Shown one piece after another: positions 41,697 to 50,298 of a stretch of DNA of 64,000 nucleotides (the first letter of the stretch is position 1; every line of letters starts with the position of its first letter). The DNA is taken from contig NZ_PYGC01000006.1 in assembly GCF_003014495.1 (NCBI RefSeq), positions 1-64,000 of the forward strand, written 5' to 3'. Under the pieces are notes generated by a model. The model was not told the origin of the DNA. It saw only the letters and a list, made by a program, of their open reading frames with translations, and did not search any database. The translations under genes were made by a program, and so were the position numbers. The DNA comes from Prolixibacter denitrificans (lineage in GTDB: Bacteria; Bacteroidota; Bacteroidia; Bacteroidales; Prolixibacteraceae).

Positions 41697-41728
41697 AAGC
41701 AGTCTCTGAACGGGGCTGCTTTCTTTTT
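41697..41728 (+). terminator. Terminator after pepT
   Basis: AAGCAGTCTC/GGGGCTGCTT, 10-bp stem including two G-T pairs, then TTCTTTTTG. Confidence 0.75.
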
Positions 41729-41766
41729 GTTAGTATCATAAAGAGAATAAATAAAGAACATTGAAA

Positions 41767-42762
41767 ATGACAGATACAACATTCAGAGCTTACCGGATAT
41801 TTGAAGAGAACGGAACGTTTACACGTAAATTGGTGAATCGTTCTGTTATTGAATTGCCGGAGGGCGAGGTACTTATTCGGGTAAAATATGCCGGATTGAA
41901 TTATAAGGATGCGCTTTCTGCTTCAGGAAACCGCGGTGTGACGAAAAAATATCCGCATACACCCGGAATCGACGCAGCCGGAGTGGTGGAAGAAAGTTCG
42001 TCGCCCTTGTTCAAAACCGGCGATGAAGTGACCGTCACTTCCTACGATTTGGGAATGAACACCGATGGCGCTTTCGCGGAATACATTCGCGTGCCCGCCG
42101 ATTGGATTGTTCAATTGCCAAAAGGATTGTCGCTGGCCGAAAGCATGATGCTCGGAACATCCGGATTGACGGCCGCCCTTTCGGTGAAAAGGTTATTGGA
42201 CGCTGGTCAGAAACCATCGCAGGGACCGGTTGTGGTAACCGGAGCTGCCGGCGGAGTAGGTAGCCTGGCGGTAAAAATACTGTTGAAAGAAGGCTTTGAA
42301 GTGATCGCTGCCACCTCCAATCTCGACGACAGTCGGGAAGTGATTGAAAAGCTCGGAGCGCATCAGCATATCGATAAATCGGAAACGGATGACCAGTCCG
42401 GACGGCCGATCGTACGCCCCAAATGGGCCGGAGCGGTTGATGTGGTTGGTGGAAATACACTGGCCACATTGCTGAAGGCCTGTAAATACAATGGAAATGT
42501 TACGACTTGTGGAAATATCGGTTCCGGCGAGTTGAATACAACGGTTTATCCCTTCATACTGAATAACATCTCGCTGTTGGGCGTGGATACACAGCAAACA
42601 CCGCTGGAAGAACGGAAAGCCGTTTGGGAGAAACTGGCCAATGATTGGAAACCGGAAGGTCTCGATAACCTCGTTACCTTTATTTCACTCGAAGAACTGG
42701 ATACCTATATTCAACGCCTGCTGAGCAAGAAGAACCGCGGGCAGGTCGTTGTGAAGTTGTAA
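41767..42762 (+). CDS. YhdH/YhfP-type medium-chain reductase
   Basis: A 331-residue zinc-free medium-chain dehydrogenase/reductase. GroES-like N-terminal domain with VKYAGLNYKDALSASGNRGVTKKYPHTPGIDAAGVV, Rossmann motif VVTGAAGGVGSLAV, and C-terminal PLEERKAVWEKLANDWKP. The family includes acrylyl-CoA reductase (AcuI) and uncharacterised quinone oxidoreductases; NADPH use is likely. The ATG at 41767 is chosen over an upstream TTG. Probably expressed on its own from the gap after the pepT terminator. Confidence 0.88.
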   Translation: MTDTTFRAYRIFEENGTFTRKLVNRSVIELPEGEVLIRVKYAGLNYKDALSASGNRGVTKKYPHTPGIDAAGVVEESSSPLFKTGDEVTVTSYDLGMNTDGAFAEYIRVPADWIVQLPKGLSLAESMMLGTSGLTAALSVKRLLDAGQKPSQGPVVVTGAAGGVGSLAVKILLKEGFEVIAATSNLDDSREVIEKLGAHQHIDKSETDDQSGRPIVRPKWAGAVDVVGGNTLATLLKACKYNGNVTTCGNIGSGELNTTVYPFILNNISLLGVDTQQTPLEERKAVWEKLANDWKPEGLDNLVTFISLEELDTYIQRLLSKKNRGQVVVKL

Positions 42763-42840
42763 AAGTATTTTTAGAGATAACAGAAACCGGGGAATGGCTG
42801 AAATCGTTCTCCGGTTTTCTTTTGGTTAACGGGATTATCG

Positions 42841-42848
42841 TATTTTTG
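42841..42848 (+). promoter_or_regulatory. Candidate -7 element for tilS
   Basis: TATTTTTG, 14 bases before the start, with a TTTTG 16 bases upstream of it. Suggests a very short leader. Confidence 0.5.
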
Positions 42849-42862
42849 AATAAAACAAAGTG

Positions 42863-44191
42863 ATGATAAACGAACTGGTCAGCTATATTCAACGTCACAA
42901 CCTGTTTACGTCGGGCGATACCATCCTGGTGGCCGTAAGCGGTGGAATGGATTCAGTGGTACTGCTCGATCTGTTGGAACGGGCCGGATATGCCTTAGGC
43001 ATCGCGCATTGCAATTTTCATCTGCGCGGCGAAGAATCGGATGGCGACGAGGCGTTGGTAGCCCGGTTGGCCGAGAAATATGGTCGGCGGTATTATCATC
43101 AATCGTTCGATACAGAGGAATACGCCGAAGAGCATGGTTACTCCATCGAGATGGCTGCCCGCGAGTTGCGCTACGACTGGTTTGAGAAAATCAGGGCTGA
43201 AAATCATTACGATGCGATTGCTGTGGCGCATCACCGTGACGACTTGCTGGAAACCTTTTTCCTGAATCTTTCCCGGGGAACCGGATTGAAAGGAATGACG
43301 GGCATCAAGCCGAAGAACGGGAGAGTAGTACGCCCGTTGCTGTTTGCCTCCAGAAAGGAAATTGCCAACTGGTGCCTGGAACATGAGTTGGAATACCGCG
43401 ATGATTCATCCAATGCCAGCCTCGATTTTCAGCGGAACAAAATCCGGCATCAGTTGCTGCCATTGATGGAAGAACTGAATCCTTCATTCCGCGAAAGCTT
43501 GCAGAAGACCATTCACTACCTGAAAGATGTTTCGACGATTTACTTCCAGGAAATTCAGCAGTGTTGGGAACGGGTGGCTGTGCGCAAAGGAAGGGAATAT
43601 CATCTCTCCATTAGTGAATTGAAATTGCTGCAGCCACTGAATACCTACCTGTTTGAATTTTTGAAGCCTTTTCATTTCAACAGTGATGTGGTTGCCCAAA
43701 TAGAGGAGACGCTGGATGGTGAATCCGGAAGACAGTTTTTCTCGCCAACACACCGGCTGGTCCGCGACCGGGAATACCTCATCATTACCCGACTTCCTGA
43801 TAAGGAAAAAGCAGTTTATTACATTGATGAAGAACTTAAAGATTTAACCAAACCGCTACTCATCCAAATACGAAAGGTGGAACGTGACCAGCATTTCCGG
43901 ATTCCCCGTTCGACAAAAGTGGCCTGCATCGACCTGGACAAAATTCAGTTTCCGTTGAAAATACGAAAATGGGAACCGGGTGATTATTTCCGGCCGTTGG
44001 GAATGACCGGTTTTAAAAAGCTCAGTGATTTTTTTATTGACGAGAAAATGAGCCTTCCCGAGAAGGAAAATACCTGGCTGGTGACCAATGGGGAACAGGT
44101 GGTTTGGGTGATTGGAAAACGCATTGACGACCGGTACAAGATTACCGATGAAACGACCCGCGTACTGGAACTTGTGATAGGTGGAAAATAA
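42863..44191 (+). CDS. tilS: tRNA(Ile)-lysidine synthase
   Basis: A 442-residue N-type ATP pyrophosphatase that converts C34 of tRNA-Ile(CAU) to lysidine. PP-loop SGGMDS is at residues 26-31, then GIAHCNFHLRGEESDGDEA, AVAHHRDDLLETFFLNLSRGTGLKGM, a central dimer region and a C-terminal TilS domain (FRPLGMTGFKKLSDFFIDEK). The start is the ATG at 42863, preceded by GTG at 42860. Essential enzyme of decoding; stands alone. Confidence 0.93.
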   Translation: MINELVSYIQRHNLFTSGDTILVAVSGGMDSVVLLDLLERAGYALGIAHCNFHLRGEESDGDEALVARLAEKYGRRYYHQSFDTEEYAEEHGYSIEMAARELRYDWFEKIRAENHYDAIAVAHHRDDLLETFFLNLSRGTGLKGMTGIKPKNGRVVRPLLFASRKEIANWCLEHELEYRDDSSNASLDFQRNKIRHQLLPLMEELNPSFRESLQKTIHYLKDVSTIYFQEIQQCWERVAVRKGREYHLSISELKLLQPLNTYLFEFLKPFHFNSDVVAQIEETLDGESGRQFFSPTHRLVRDREYLIITRLPDKEKAVYYIDEELKDLTKPLLIQIRKVERDQHFRIPRSTKVACIDLDKIQFPLKIRKWEPGDYFRPLGMTGFKKLSDFFIDEKMSLPEKENTWLVTNGEQVVWVIGKRIDDRYKITDETTRVLELVIGGK

Positions 44192-44248
44192 AAAATCCCC
44201 CCGCCTTAACGGCAGAGGGACACAATGAACTTATGAGCTGGGATAAAA

Positions 44249-44443
44249 TCAATTGCCAGGCTGAAAGGCCCCAAATGCACAGAAATACATACACTTTCCA
44301 CAACTTACACACTTATCATCGTCGATTTCGGGTGCATGAAATGGTGACTTCTGCGAAATCGCTCCTGTCGGGCATACTCTGATGACCGGACAAGGATGAT
44401 TTTTGGGACAATAATGTTCGTTTACTAAAATGCTGCTTTTCAT
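44249..44443 (-). CDS. Small 4Fe-4S ferredoxin-like protein
   Basis: A 64-residue protein with CxxCxxCxxxC (CVSCGKCMYFCAFG) in the second half and a partly altered cluster site in the first half (CPKNHPCPVIRVCPTGAI). It likely carries two iron-sulfur clusters or one plus a remnant. No signal peptide. It lies downstream of a thioredoxin and a DUF6132 gene on the same strand. It may be an electron carrier for them, but 173 bp separate it from the thioredoxin gene. Confidence 0.85.
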   Translation of the reverse strand: MKSSILVNEHYCPKNHPCPVIRVCPTGAISQKSPFHAPEIDDDKCVSCGKCMYFCAFGAFQPGN

Positions 44444-44616
44444 CTGATTATTATAATAGTTCCACGATTTACTCGCTATGGGTAAATTGTCTTGTCTGAA
44501 TTCGATAAAGTTTTACTGGAATTACCAACGGACTGTCTGAAAAAAGCGGGAAGGAGGGCCGGCAGCCGGGTGGCCACCGAACCTTTTCCCTAACCAAACC
44601 TAAATCATAACCAATA

Positions 44617-45060
44617 TCAGCTATTCTGTTGAATAATAGATTTCAGTTGGTCGGCTTGCATTACGCCGACGCCCTGCCATTTGATTTGTCCGTTGCGAAA
44701 CAGGAGCATGGTAGGTATATTTCGTACGCCATATTGCATGGCAGCTTCTCTGTTGTTGTCCACATTCACTTTTACTACTTTTACCGAACCCTGCATCTCT
44801 TTGGAAAGCTGTTCGAGAATTGGTGACATCATTTTGCATGGTGCACACCAATCGGCGTAAAAATCAACGAGTACGGGAGTATCCCCGTTTATTATTTCAG
44901 TGAACTTGCTCATATCCTTTACAACCACCAAATTCTTCTCATTACCTTTGTCTGCCATTTGTGACTGGTTGCCATTTCCTGCCTGGTTGCATGAAACCAA
45001 CAGGGAAAGGAAGATGGCCATCAGTACGGATATCTGGCTAGTTCGTTGCATTTTCTTCAT
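44617..45060 (-). CDS. Exported thioredoxin-fold lipoprotein
   Basis: A 147-residue protein with a lipobox (FLSLLVSCNQAG, acylated Cys25) and a complete thioredoxin domain: VLVDFYADWCAPCKMMSPIL with the WCAPC (WCxPC-type) active site, and cis-Pro IPTMLLF. It would work in the periplasm, reducing or exchanging disulfides. Its first 23 bases overlap the end of the DUF6132 gene, so the two are translated together. A start at 45051 is also possible. Confidence 0.92.
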   Translation of the reverse strand: MKKMQRTSQISVLMAIFLSLLVSCNQAGNGNQSQMADKGNEKNLVVVKDMSKFTEIINGDTPVLVDFYADWCAPCKMMSPILEQLSKEMQGSVKVVKVNVDNNREAAMQYGVRNIPTMLLFRNGQIKWQGVGVMQADQLKSIIQQNS

Positions 45061-45259
45061 TCTGTCCCTTTTTCACTCTGAAGGAATCACCGAGTAACCA
45101 GCCAAGCAAAACACCGTAACCGCTGCTCGTATACCAGTTTGAAGTAATCGGGCAAGTGCCGGAAGCACATCCGATTTGGGACCAGTAAAGGTACCCGGCA
45201 ATTCCTCCAAGAATGATAAAGAGAATTCTTAATCGATAGCTTTTAAAAAAACCTATCAT
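45038..45259 (-). CDS. DUF6132 small membrane protein
   Basis: A 73-residue protein with an N-terminal membrane segment (LRILFIILGGIAGYLYW), the conserved GCASGTCPITSNWYTS motif and a second hydrophobic stretch (GYGVLLGWLLG). The two cysteines in G-C-x3-T-C-P suggest a redox or metal site. Families of this type recur beside thioredoxin and rhodanese genes in Bacteroidota. It overlaps the thioredoxin gene. Confidence 0.85.
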   Translation of the reverse strand: MIGFFKSYRLRILFIILGGIAGYLYWSQIGCASGTCPITSNWYTSSGYGVLLGWLLGDSFRVKKGQNEENATN

Positions 45260-45493
45260 GTATGTAACCTTGAATGACGCTACAAAGAAAGGTCTGGAGA
45301 AGGCATCCTTCAGTAACTTTAGTCACACAAGCAAAAAAAATTAAAAGACCTGTAAATGTTGAAGGTGTAGCGGGTTGTTTCACAGTGTGTAATCGCGTTT
45401 CTGGGAAGACTAAAAAGAGGGCTTTTAAGTGAATATTAAGAAAGCTTCCGGTCGCGTTCGTGTAAAATCAATCCCGGCACTGGTTCATTTTAT

Positions 45494-45501
45494 TACTTTT
45501 G
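45494..45501 (+). promoter_or_regulatory. Candidate -7 element for the MFS gene
   Basis: TACTTTTG fits TAnnTTTG, 22 bases before the start at 45523. Confidence 0.45.
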
Positions 45502-45522
45502 TCGTCTTAATCTAACTGATAG

Positions 45523-46677
45523 ATGATGAATTCTTACCGGACTTTTCGTGACAATCCGATGTACCGTTACCTGCTGTTGCTGGTGATTTCCTCTGCTATT
45601 GGATTCCAGGGGTGGAGAACCTTGTTCAATAACTACGCGGTGGATGTAGTGGGGGTCAACGGATTTCAAATCGGGGTAATCCAATCCGTTCGTGAAATAC
45701 CGGGCTTTCTGACCTTCTTCGTCGTTTACCTGTTGCTAGTCATCAAAGAGCACCGGTTTGCAGCGCTTTCCATCATCATGCTTGGCGGAGGAGTTTTGCT
45801 GGCCGGTTTCTTCCCGTCGTTTGGCGGATTGATTTTTACAACGGTGGTGATGTCCGTGGGCTTTCATTTCTTCGAGACCACCAATCAATCTCTCAGCCTT
45901 CAGTACTTCGACCATACGCGCGTTCCGCGGGTGCTGGCCAGTTTTAAGAGCTATGGCGCACTGACCAACATTACGGTAGGAGGTATTATTTGGTTGCTGA
46001 GTAGTTTTCTTCCGTTGCAAAATATGTTCTGGTTATTTGGCGGTGTTCTCATCCTGACCGGGTTGTATGCGCTGACGCGTGACCCGGTAGATAAAACGAA
46101 GCCCCCACAGCAGCGAAAACTGATTCTGAAAAAGAAGTACTGGCTTTTTTACACGCTGAACTTTCTGGCTGGCGCACGCCGGCAGATTTTTGTGGTGTTT
46201 GCGATTTTCCTTTTGGTGGAGAAGTACGGATTCTCGGTTCGGCACATCACCGTCCTGTTTGTTCTGAACAATATCATGACCTTCTTCCTCAGTCCGCAAG
46301 TGGCCAAAGCCATCCACCGGTTTGGCGAGCGGACGATGCTGACCATTGAATATGCCAGCCTGTTTTTGGTTTTTCTCGGTTACGGATTGATTGAAGACAA
46401 GAACGTGGCCACTGCGATGTACCTGGTCGACAATCTCTTTTTCAGCTTCTCTATTGCCATTAATACCTATTTCCAGAAGAAAGCTGACCACGAAGACATT
46501 GCCCCCTCCATGGCCGTTGGGTTTACCATCAATCACATTATGGCGGTGGTTATTCCGGTATTTGGCGGTTTGCTTTGGATGTACAACTGGCGGATTCCGT
46601 TTATCGGTGGCGCCGGTATCGCATTAGCTTCATTGGTATTTGCACAGTTTGTCAAAATACCCAAGCTGCCACGTTAG
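45523..46677 (+). CDS. MFS transporter
   Basis: A 384-residue polytopic membrane protein with about 11-12 hydrophobic helices (for example YLLLLVISSAIGFQGWRT, FAALSIIMLGGGVLLAGFF, IALASLVFAQF). It is typical of the major facilitator superfamily, with a central basic loop (DPVDKTKPPQQRKLILKKK). No substrate-specific motif is seen. A start at 45523 or 45526 is possible. It is ended by a stem-loop that includes its own stop codon. Confidence 0.85.
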   Translation: MMNSYRTFRDNPMYRYLLLLVISSAIGFQGWRTLFNNYAVDVVGVNGFQIGVIQSVREIPGFLTFFVVYLLLVIKEHRFAALSIIMLGGGVLLAGFFPSFGGLIFTTVVMSVGFHFFETTNQSLSLQYFDHTRVPRVLASFKSYGALTNITVGGIIWLLSSFLPLQNMFWLFGGVLILTGLYALTRDPVDKTKPPQQRKLILKKKYWLFYTLNFLAGARRQIFVVFAIFLLVEKYGFSVRHITVLFVLNNIMTFFLSPQVAKAIHRFGERTMLTIEYASLFLVFLGYGLIEDKNVATAMYLVDNLFFSFSIAINTYFQKKADHEDIAPSMAVGFTINHIMAVVIPVFGGLLWMYNWRIPFIGGAGIALASLVFAQFVKIPKLPR

Positions 46678-46694
46678 GTGCAACTTGGGTATTT
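46655..46694. terminator. Inverted repeat spanning the MFS stop codon
   Basis: AAATACCCAAG and CTTGGGTATTT are perfect 11-bp arms around an 18-base loop containing TAG. It may terminate both convergent genes; T/A runs are short. Confidence 0.6.
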
Positions 46695-46742
46695 CTTGGA
46701 AAAATGGAATTCCAGCAAAATCGCTGCCGGAGACTTGTGATT

Positions 46743-48725
46743 CTATTTCTTTGTCAATTTGTTATCGTTGGTCCAAACATTATTGGATGGATTGACATCC
46801 GGAAGTTGCTTACCCGGGTCAACAATCACCGAGTCGATGGGAGAGGTGGAAGCGTATTTGAACAGGTATGTGCCTCCTCGCTGCCAGATTTCTACCGGGA
46901 GTTTCACTTCCCCCGTTTTGCCGTTGCTTTCTACGACTTTTACAGTCGTTGGCATCACCATCTGGTCGTTGTTCGTTAGCGTAATCAGGGCGCCTTCTTC
47001 CGGTTTTCCTTTGGCATAGTGCACAGCCGTTACCGCCTGATCCAGCGTCCAGGTTTGATAGAACCACTCGTTCCAGAACCAGCCTAAATCTTCACCGGCG
47101 GCATCGTCCATTGTCCGGAAGAAGTCTTCCGGTCTGGGATGTTTGTAGGCCCAGCGATCGATATAGGTCCGGAAGGCATAATCGAAACGGTCGTGTCCGA
47201 GAATATATTCGCGTAAGAGTACGAGGCCCAGTGATGTTTTGTAGTAATTCACCATGTGGCTGTTCTTCCATTGCAGCACGTCCGAGAAGTTCATGATGGC
47301 TTCGGTACCGTCTTTCGTCATAAACGGAACAATATCACGAGCCGGATTTTTCCCCTCCGGGTCATACTCGCCGTCCCGTTTCGGGCCGAATTCGCCATGG
47401 TTAAACTTGTCTTGTGCATAAATGTCGATGAAAGTGTTCAGGCCTTCGTCCATGAAACCAAAACGGCGCTCGTCTGAGCCGACCAACATGGGGAACCAGT
47501 TGTGTCCAATCTCGTGCGCGGTGACAAAGTACATCACGTTCGCCTTGTTGATACTCCATTTGCAGAAAATGATGCCGGGATATTCCATGCCACCAACCGG
47601 GCCGCCCACATTTGTAGCGGTTGGGTAGGGATAAGGATACCAGTCAGCTGAGAAGGACTCGATGCTGTGTTTCAGGTATTCGGTAGAACGGTCCCAGGCA
47701 TTTTTACCCATGCTCTCTTTCGGGTAAACCGACATCGCCAAAACGGTTTTTCCTTCCGGAAGATTGGCTTTCGCAGCGTCCCAAACAAAAGCTTTCGAAG
47801 CAGCCCACGACACATCACGGCTGTTTTCCATTTTGAAATGCCAGGTTAGCATGCCCTCCTGTTTTGGGCGTGTTTCCGCTTTTCCTACTTCGTCCGGTTT
47901 GATGATATAGGTGGTTTCGTCACTCTGACGTGCTTTATCGAGTCGTTTGATTTCGGTCTTCGTCAGTACCTCTTCCGGATTTTGCAGTACCCCTGCACCA
48001 GCCACAATCATGTTAGCCGGCACGGTTACTTTGTAATCGAAGTTCCCATACTCGCAATAAAATTCACCAGCTCCCTGGTAAGGAAGGGTATTCCAGCCCC
48101 GCACATCGTCGTACACACACATGCGCGGATACCACTGGGCCACATCGTAAATGGCACCGTTTTTCGAATCCATCATCGCGAGTCGGAACTGGTTCGTCGT
48201 CATGCGAAAGGCATATTTCACGGTAATGGTTACTTTGCCGCCGTCAGGTTTTACCGGCTGATGCAAGCGAACCTGCATCCGGGTGTCGGTAATCACATGG
48301 TCGGCTTTATAAGTCTTCCCATCCTGGGTGACCTCCACCTGTTGAATATCGATGCCACCGGCTGTTGTCGGGACATTACCTGAATAGCTTCCCCGTGAAC
48401 CTTCCTTGAAAAGATTCAGCTCGACCTGCAACCAAAGGTAATGCAGGGCATCGGGGCTGTTGTTGGTATAATGAATTTCCGAGGTTCCGGAAATTTTGTG
48501 TTGCGTCGTATCCAGCGTGGCTGCCAGGTTGTAATCGGCCCGGTTTTGCCAGTATAATGGTCCGGGAGCGCCACTACCGCCGCGGAAAGTGGTGCCGGGT
48601 TCGCTCATAAACTCGGGGTTGAACGCCTTGTGCTGGTCATAGTTCGATGCCGGCTGTGCCTGCGTCTGAATGGTCAGGCCGAAAATGAAAATCATCCCTC
48701 CGATGACAGATTGTAGTCGATTCAT
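46743..48725 (-). CDS. M1-family metallopeptidase
   Basis: A 660-residue exported zinc aminopeptidase of the M1 (gluzincin) type. Signal peptide to about residue 23 (TQA-Q). The exopeptidase signature is GGMEYPG (378-384) in place of GAMEN. Zinc site HEIGHNW (His404, Glu405, His408), with Glu427 in DEGLN. The mature N-terminal domain fits a leukotriene A4 hydrolase-like beta structure. It removes N-terminal residues of peptides in the periplasm or at the surface. Stands alone, convergent with the MFS gene. Confidence 0.92.
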   Translation of the reverse strand: MNRLQSVIGGMIFIFGLTIQTQAQPASNYDQHKAFNPEFMSEPGTTFRGGSGAPGPLYWQNRADYNLAATLDTTQHKISGTSEIHYTNNSPDALHYLWLQVELNLFKEGSRGSYSGNVPTTAGGIDIQQVEVTQDGKTYKADHVITDTRMQVRLHQPVKPDGGKVTITVKYAFRMTTNQFRLAMMDSKNGAIYDVAQWYPRMCVYDDVRGWNTLPYQGAGEFYCEYGNFDYKVTVPANMIVAGAGVLQNPEEVLTKTEIKRLDKARQSDETTYIIKPDEVGKAETRPKQEGMLTWHFKMENSRDVSWAASKAFVWDAAKANLPEGKTVLAMSVYPKESMGKNAWDRSTEYLKHSIESFSADWYPYPYPTATNVGGPVGGMEYPGIIFCKWSINKANVMYFVTAHEIGHNWFPMLVGSDERRFGFMDEGLNTFIDIYAQDKFNHGEFGPKRDGEYDPEGKNPARDIVPFMTKDGTEAIMNFSDVLQWKNSHMVNYYKTSLGLVLLREYILGHDRFDYAFRTYIDRWAYKHPRPEDFFRTMDDAAGEDLGWFWNEWFYQTWTLDQAVTAVHYAKGKPEEGALITLTNNDQMVMPTTVKVVESNGKTGEVKLPVEIWQRGGTYLFKYASTSPIDSVIVDPGKQLPDVNPSNNVWTNDNKLTKK

Positions 48726-48937
48726 CGCTGTTCGTTAGAGAAAGGTTATTGTTACTGACTAATTCGTGAAAAACGTTTCCCAAGATGCGATATTTTTTTC
48801 GAATTGCCTAAACCAGCCCCTTTTTCGGAGGGGTAGGTAACGGAGAATTAAGACAAATAAAGATGGGGGACCGGAGATTACATCGATGTTGGTAGCTTCA
48901 TTCTTTCCGGTAGTATTTGTTGATTCCGAATTGAGTC
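48726..48937. other. Intergenic stretch before the diverged repeat
   Basis: No supported gene. It contains CCCCTTTTTCGGAGGGGTAGG at 48,811-48,831, which resembles GGGG/CCCC repeat margins. A short minus frame at 48759-48944 has no recognisable motif. Confidence 0.4.
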
Positions 48938-49004
48938 GTTGCAATTTTGTAGTGCCGTGAGCCCTTCTCTATGATTAGAGAAGGGTTGGGATGAGTAGAA
49001 AACG
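48938..49004. repeat. Diverged sixth copy of the TACTCACCC repeat (right part)
   Basis: CGTTGCAATTTTGTAGTG, AGCCCTTCTCTATGATTAGAG and GGGTTGGGATGAGTAGAAAACG align base for base (single substitutions and insertions) with the right half of the 2.4-3.6 kb units. This includes the small hairpin and the GTGAGTAGAAAAAG end. The left half is lost or unrecognisable. Confidence 0.75.
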
Positions 49005-49040
49005 TTGTTTCGAACACTCCGTGGTAAAAGGCCCGAAAGA

Positions 49041-49065
49041 AAAGGAAGCCTGTCAGGCTTCCTTT
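49041..49065. terminator. Perfect 11-bp hairpin at the 3' end of the IS200-like gene
   Basis: AAAGGAAGCCT-GTC-AGGCTTCCTTT, three bases beyond the transposase stop. On the minus strand it is followed by TCTTTC. It may act as terminator and/or as the structured end recognised by an IS200-type transposase; the AGCCT/AGGCT core recalls the REP hairpins. Confidence 0.65.
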
Positions 49066-49067
49066 GG

Positions 49068-49523
49068 TTAGTTTTCCGACCAGAAATGGTCAGTATTGTA
49101 GTCCATAATCTGGTACTGTTTAATGAACTCTTCCACCTCTTCCCGGAAACTGATTTTCTGATGGTGTTCCTGTTGGTTGAGGATGTATTTCTTCAGGTAA
49201 TCGACGTTGGAACTGCTAACTGTAAAAGCCGCATATCCGGTTTGCCAGGCAAACGCATCGATTCCTTGTTCTTTCATCCATTGCGTCGACTGTTCTTTAA
49301 TCGCTTCCACCACATTTGTCAATGCCTGGTCTTTCGACAGCGAAAATAAGACGTGCATATGGTCGGGATCGACATGCGTGTGGATGGAAGGGCTTTCCAG
49401 TTTGTCCAAAATTCCGTCAATGAATACTTCCAGTTTCGGTTTGAGAGCCGGAATAATAGAAGGTGCCCGGTTCTTGGTTCCAAAAGTAAGATGGATGTAG
49501 AGTTTGGCCAGTGATTGTCCCAT
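49068..49523 (-). CDS. IS200/REP-associated Y1 transposase
   Basis: A 151-residue single-strand HUH endonuclease of the IS200/TnpA_REP family. HUH is His55-Met-His57 in VDPDHMHVLFSL, and the catalytic Tyr is Tyr113 in YLKKYILNQQEHHQK. Length is normal and no frame damage is seen. It moves or processes hairpin-ended single-strand DNA. A hairpin lies 3 bp after the stop codon, a decayed TACTCACCC repeat about 60-130 bp away, and REP-like palindromes at 53.5 kb and 2.2 kb. Whether it is an IS200 or a domesticated RAYT cannot be decided here. Confidence 0.9.
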   Translation of the reverse strand: MGQSLAKLYIHLTFGTKNRAPSIIPALKPKLEVFIDGILDKLESPSIHTHVDPDHMHVLFSLSKDQALTNVVEAIKEQSTQWMKEQGIDAFAWQTGYAAFTVSSSNVDYLKKYILNQQEHHQKISFREEVEEFIKQYQIMDYNTDHFWSEN

Positions 49524-49599
49524 AGTTGTTTTAGTTTGGTTATTGGTTACGTTTTGTGCCGGCCAGACGACCGGGAATTCTATGATATACCAGGTTGCC

Positions 49600-50058
49600 T
49601 TAATTCTCGTTGACGGACCCGGTAGCTTTTAGTTCGGACTGATGGTTTAGCTGAGCCTGCAGTTGGCACACTTCGCCAATGGTTTGGTTACGGAGTAATA
49701 AAGTTACTTCTTTATTTAGATTTTCAAGCGTGAAATGTGTTGCACAGGTAGGTGAAACAGGACAGGGTGTTGCTTCGTCCACGCAGTGGTACACATCCAA
49801 CTTGCCCTCGAACGCGATGTAGACGTCATACAAACTAATCGAATTGGGGTCCTTGGCCAGTCTGTATCCCGTCCGGTAGCCCTTATTCTTAAAGATTAAC
49901 TGGTTCTTTCTTAACGACGCAACAATCTGATCCAAAAACCGGATGGACAAGCAGTTTCGTTGGGCAATATCTTTCAGTAATACGCCCTCACCTTCATCAT
50001 ACAGAGCAATGTCAACCAGGGCTTTTATGCCGCCATGAAACTTCGAAGTAAATTTCAT
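49600..50058 (-). CDS. Rrf2-family regulator with cysteine cluster
   Basis: A 152-residue winged-helix regulator (HTH near residues 25-50: VLLKDIAQRNCLSIRFLDQIVASLRKNQL). Three cysteines (Cys92, Cys99, Cys105; HCVDEATPCPVSPTC) have the spacing of IscR/NsrR iron-sulfur sensors. It may sense iron-sulfur status, NO or redox. Neighbours are a transposase and unknown envelope genes; the divergent gene at 50299 could be a target. No operator was identified. Confidence 0.88.
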   Translation of the reverse strand: MKFTSKFHGGIKALVDIALYDEGEGVLLKDIAQRNCLSIRFLDQIVASLRKNQLIFKNKGYRTGYRLAKDPNSISLYDVYIAFEGKLDVYHCVDEATPCPVSPTCATHFTLENLNKEVTLLLRNQTIGEVCQLQAQLNHQSELKATGSVNEN

Positions 50059-50298
50059 CGATTAAATCAGTGTTTGACCTTAAAGGTAATATTTTGAAGG
50101 CAGTTTGATGCTTTGAAAAGGGGATGTTTTTCTTTATTTATTTGTCTTTTTCGGTCGTAGTTGATACGGTTTGTAGAATATAGGTGTCTGATTAATTTGT
50201 GTTAGTTGAAAGCTTGATTTAAAACATATCTTATGTGAATCAGATAGTGTAAATATGTGTTAAGTTTATACCTGTGTCCAACAATTAAAAGACTAGCA

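Noticed and set aside
46033-46536. Long minus-strand frame inside the MFS gene
   Set aside because: It is fully antisense to a membrane transporter with typical hydrophobic helices and has no motif.
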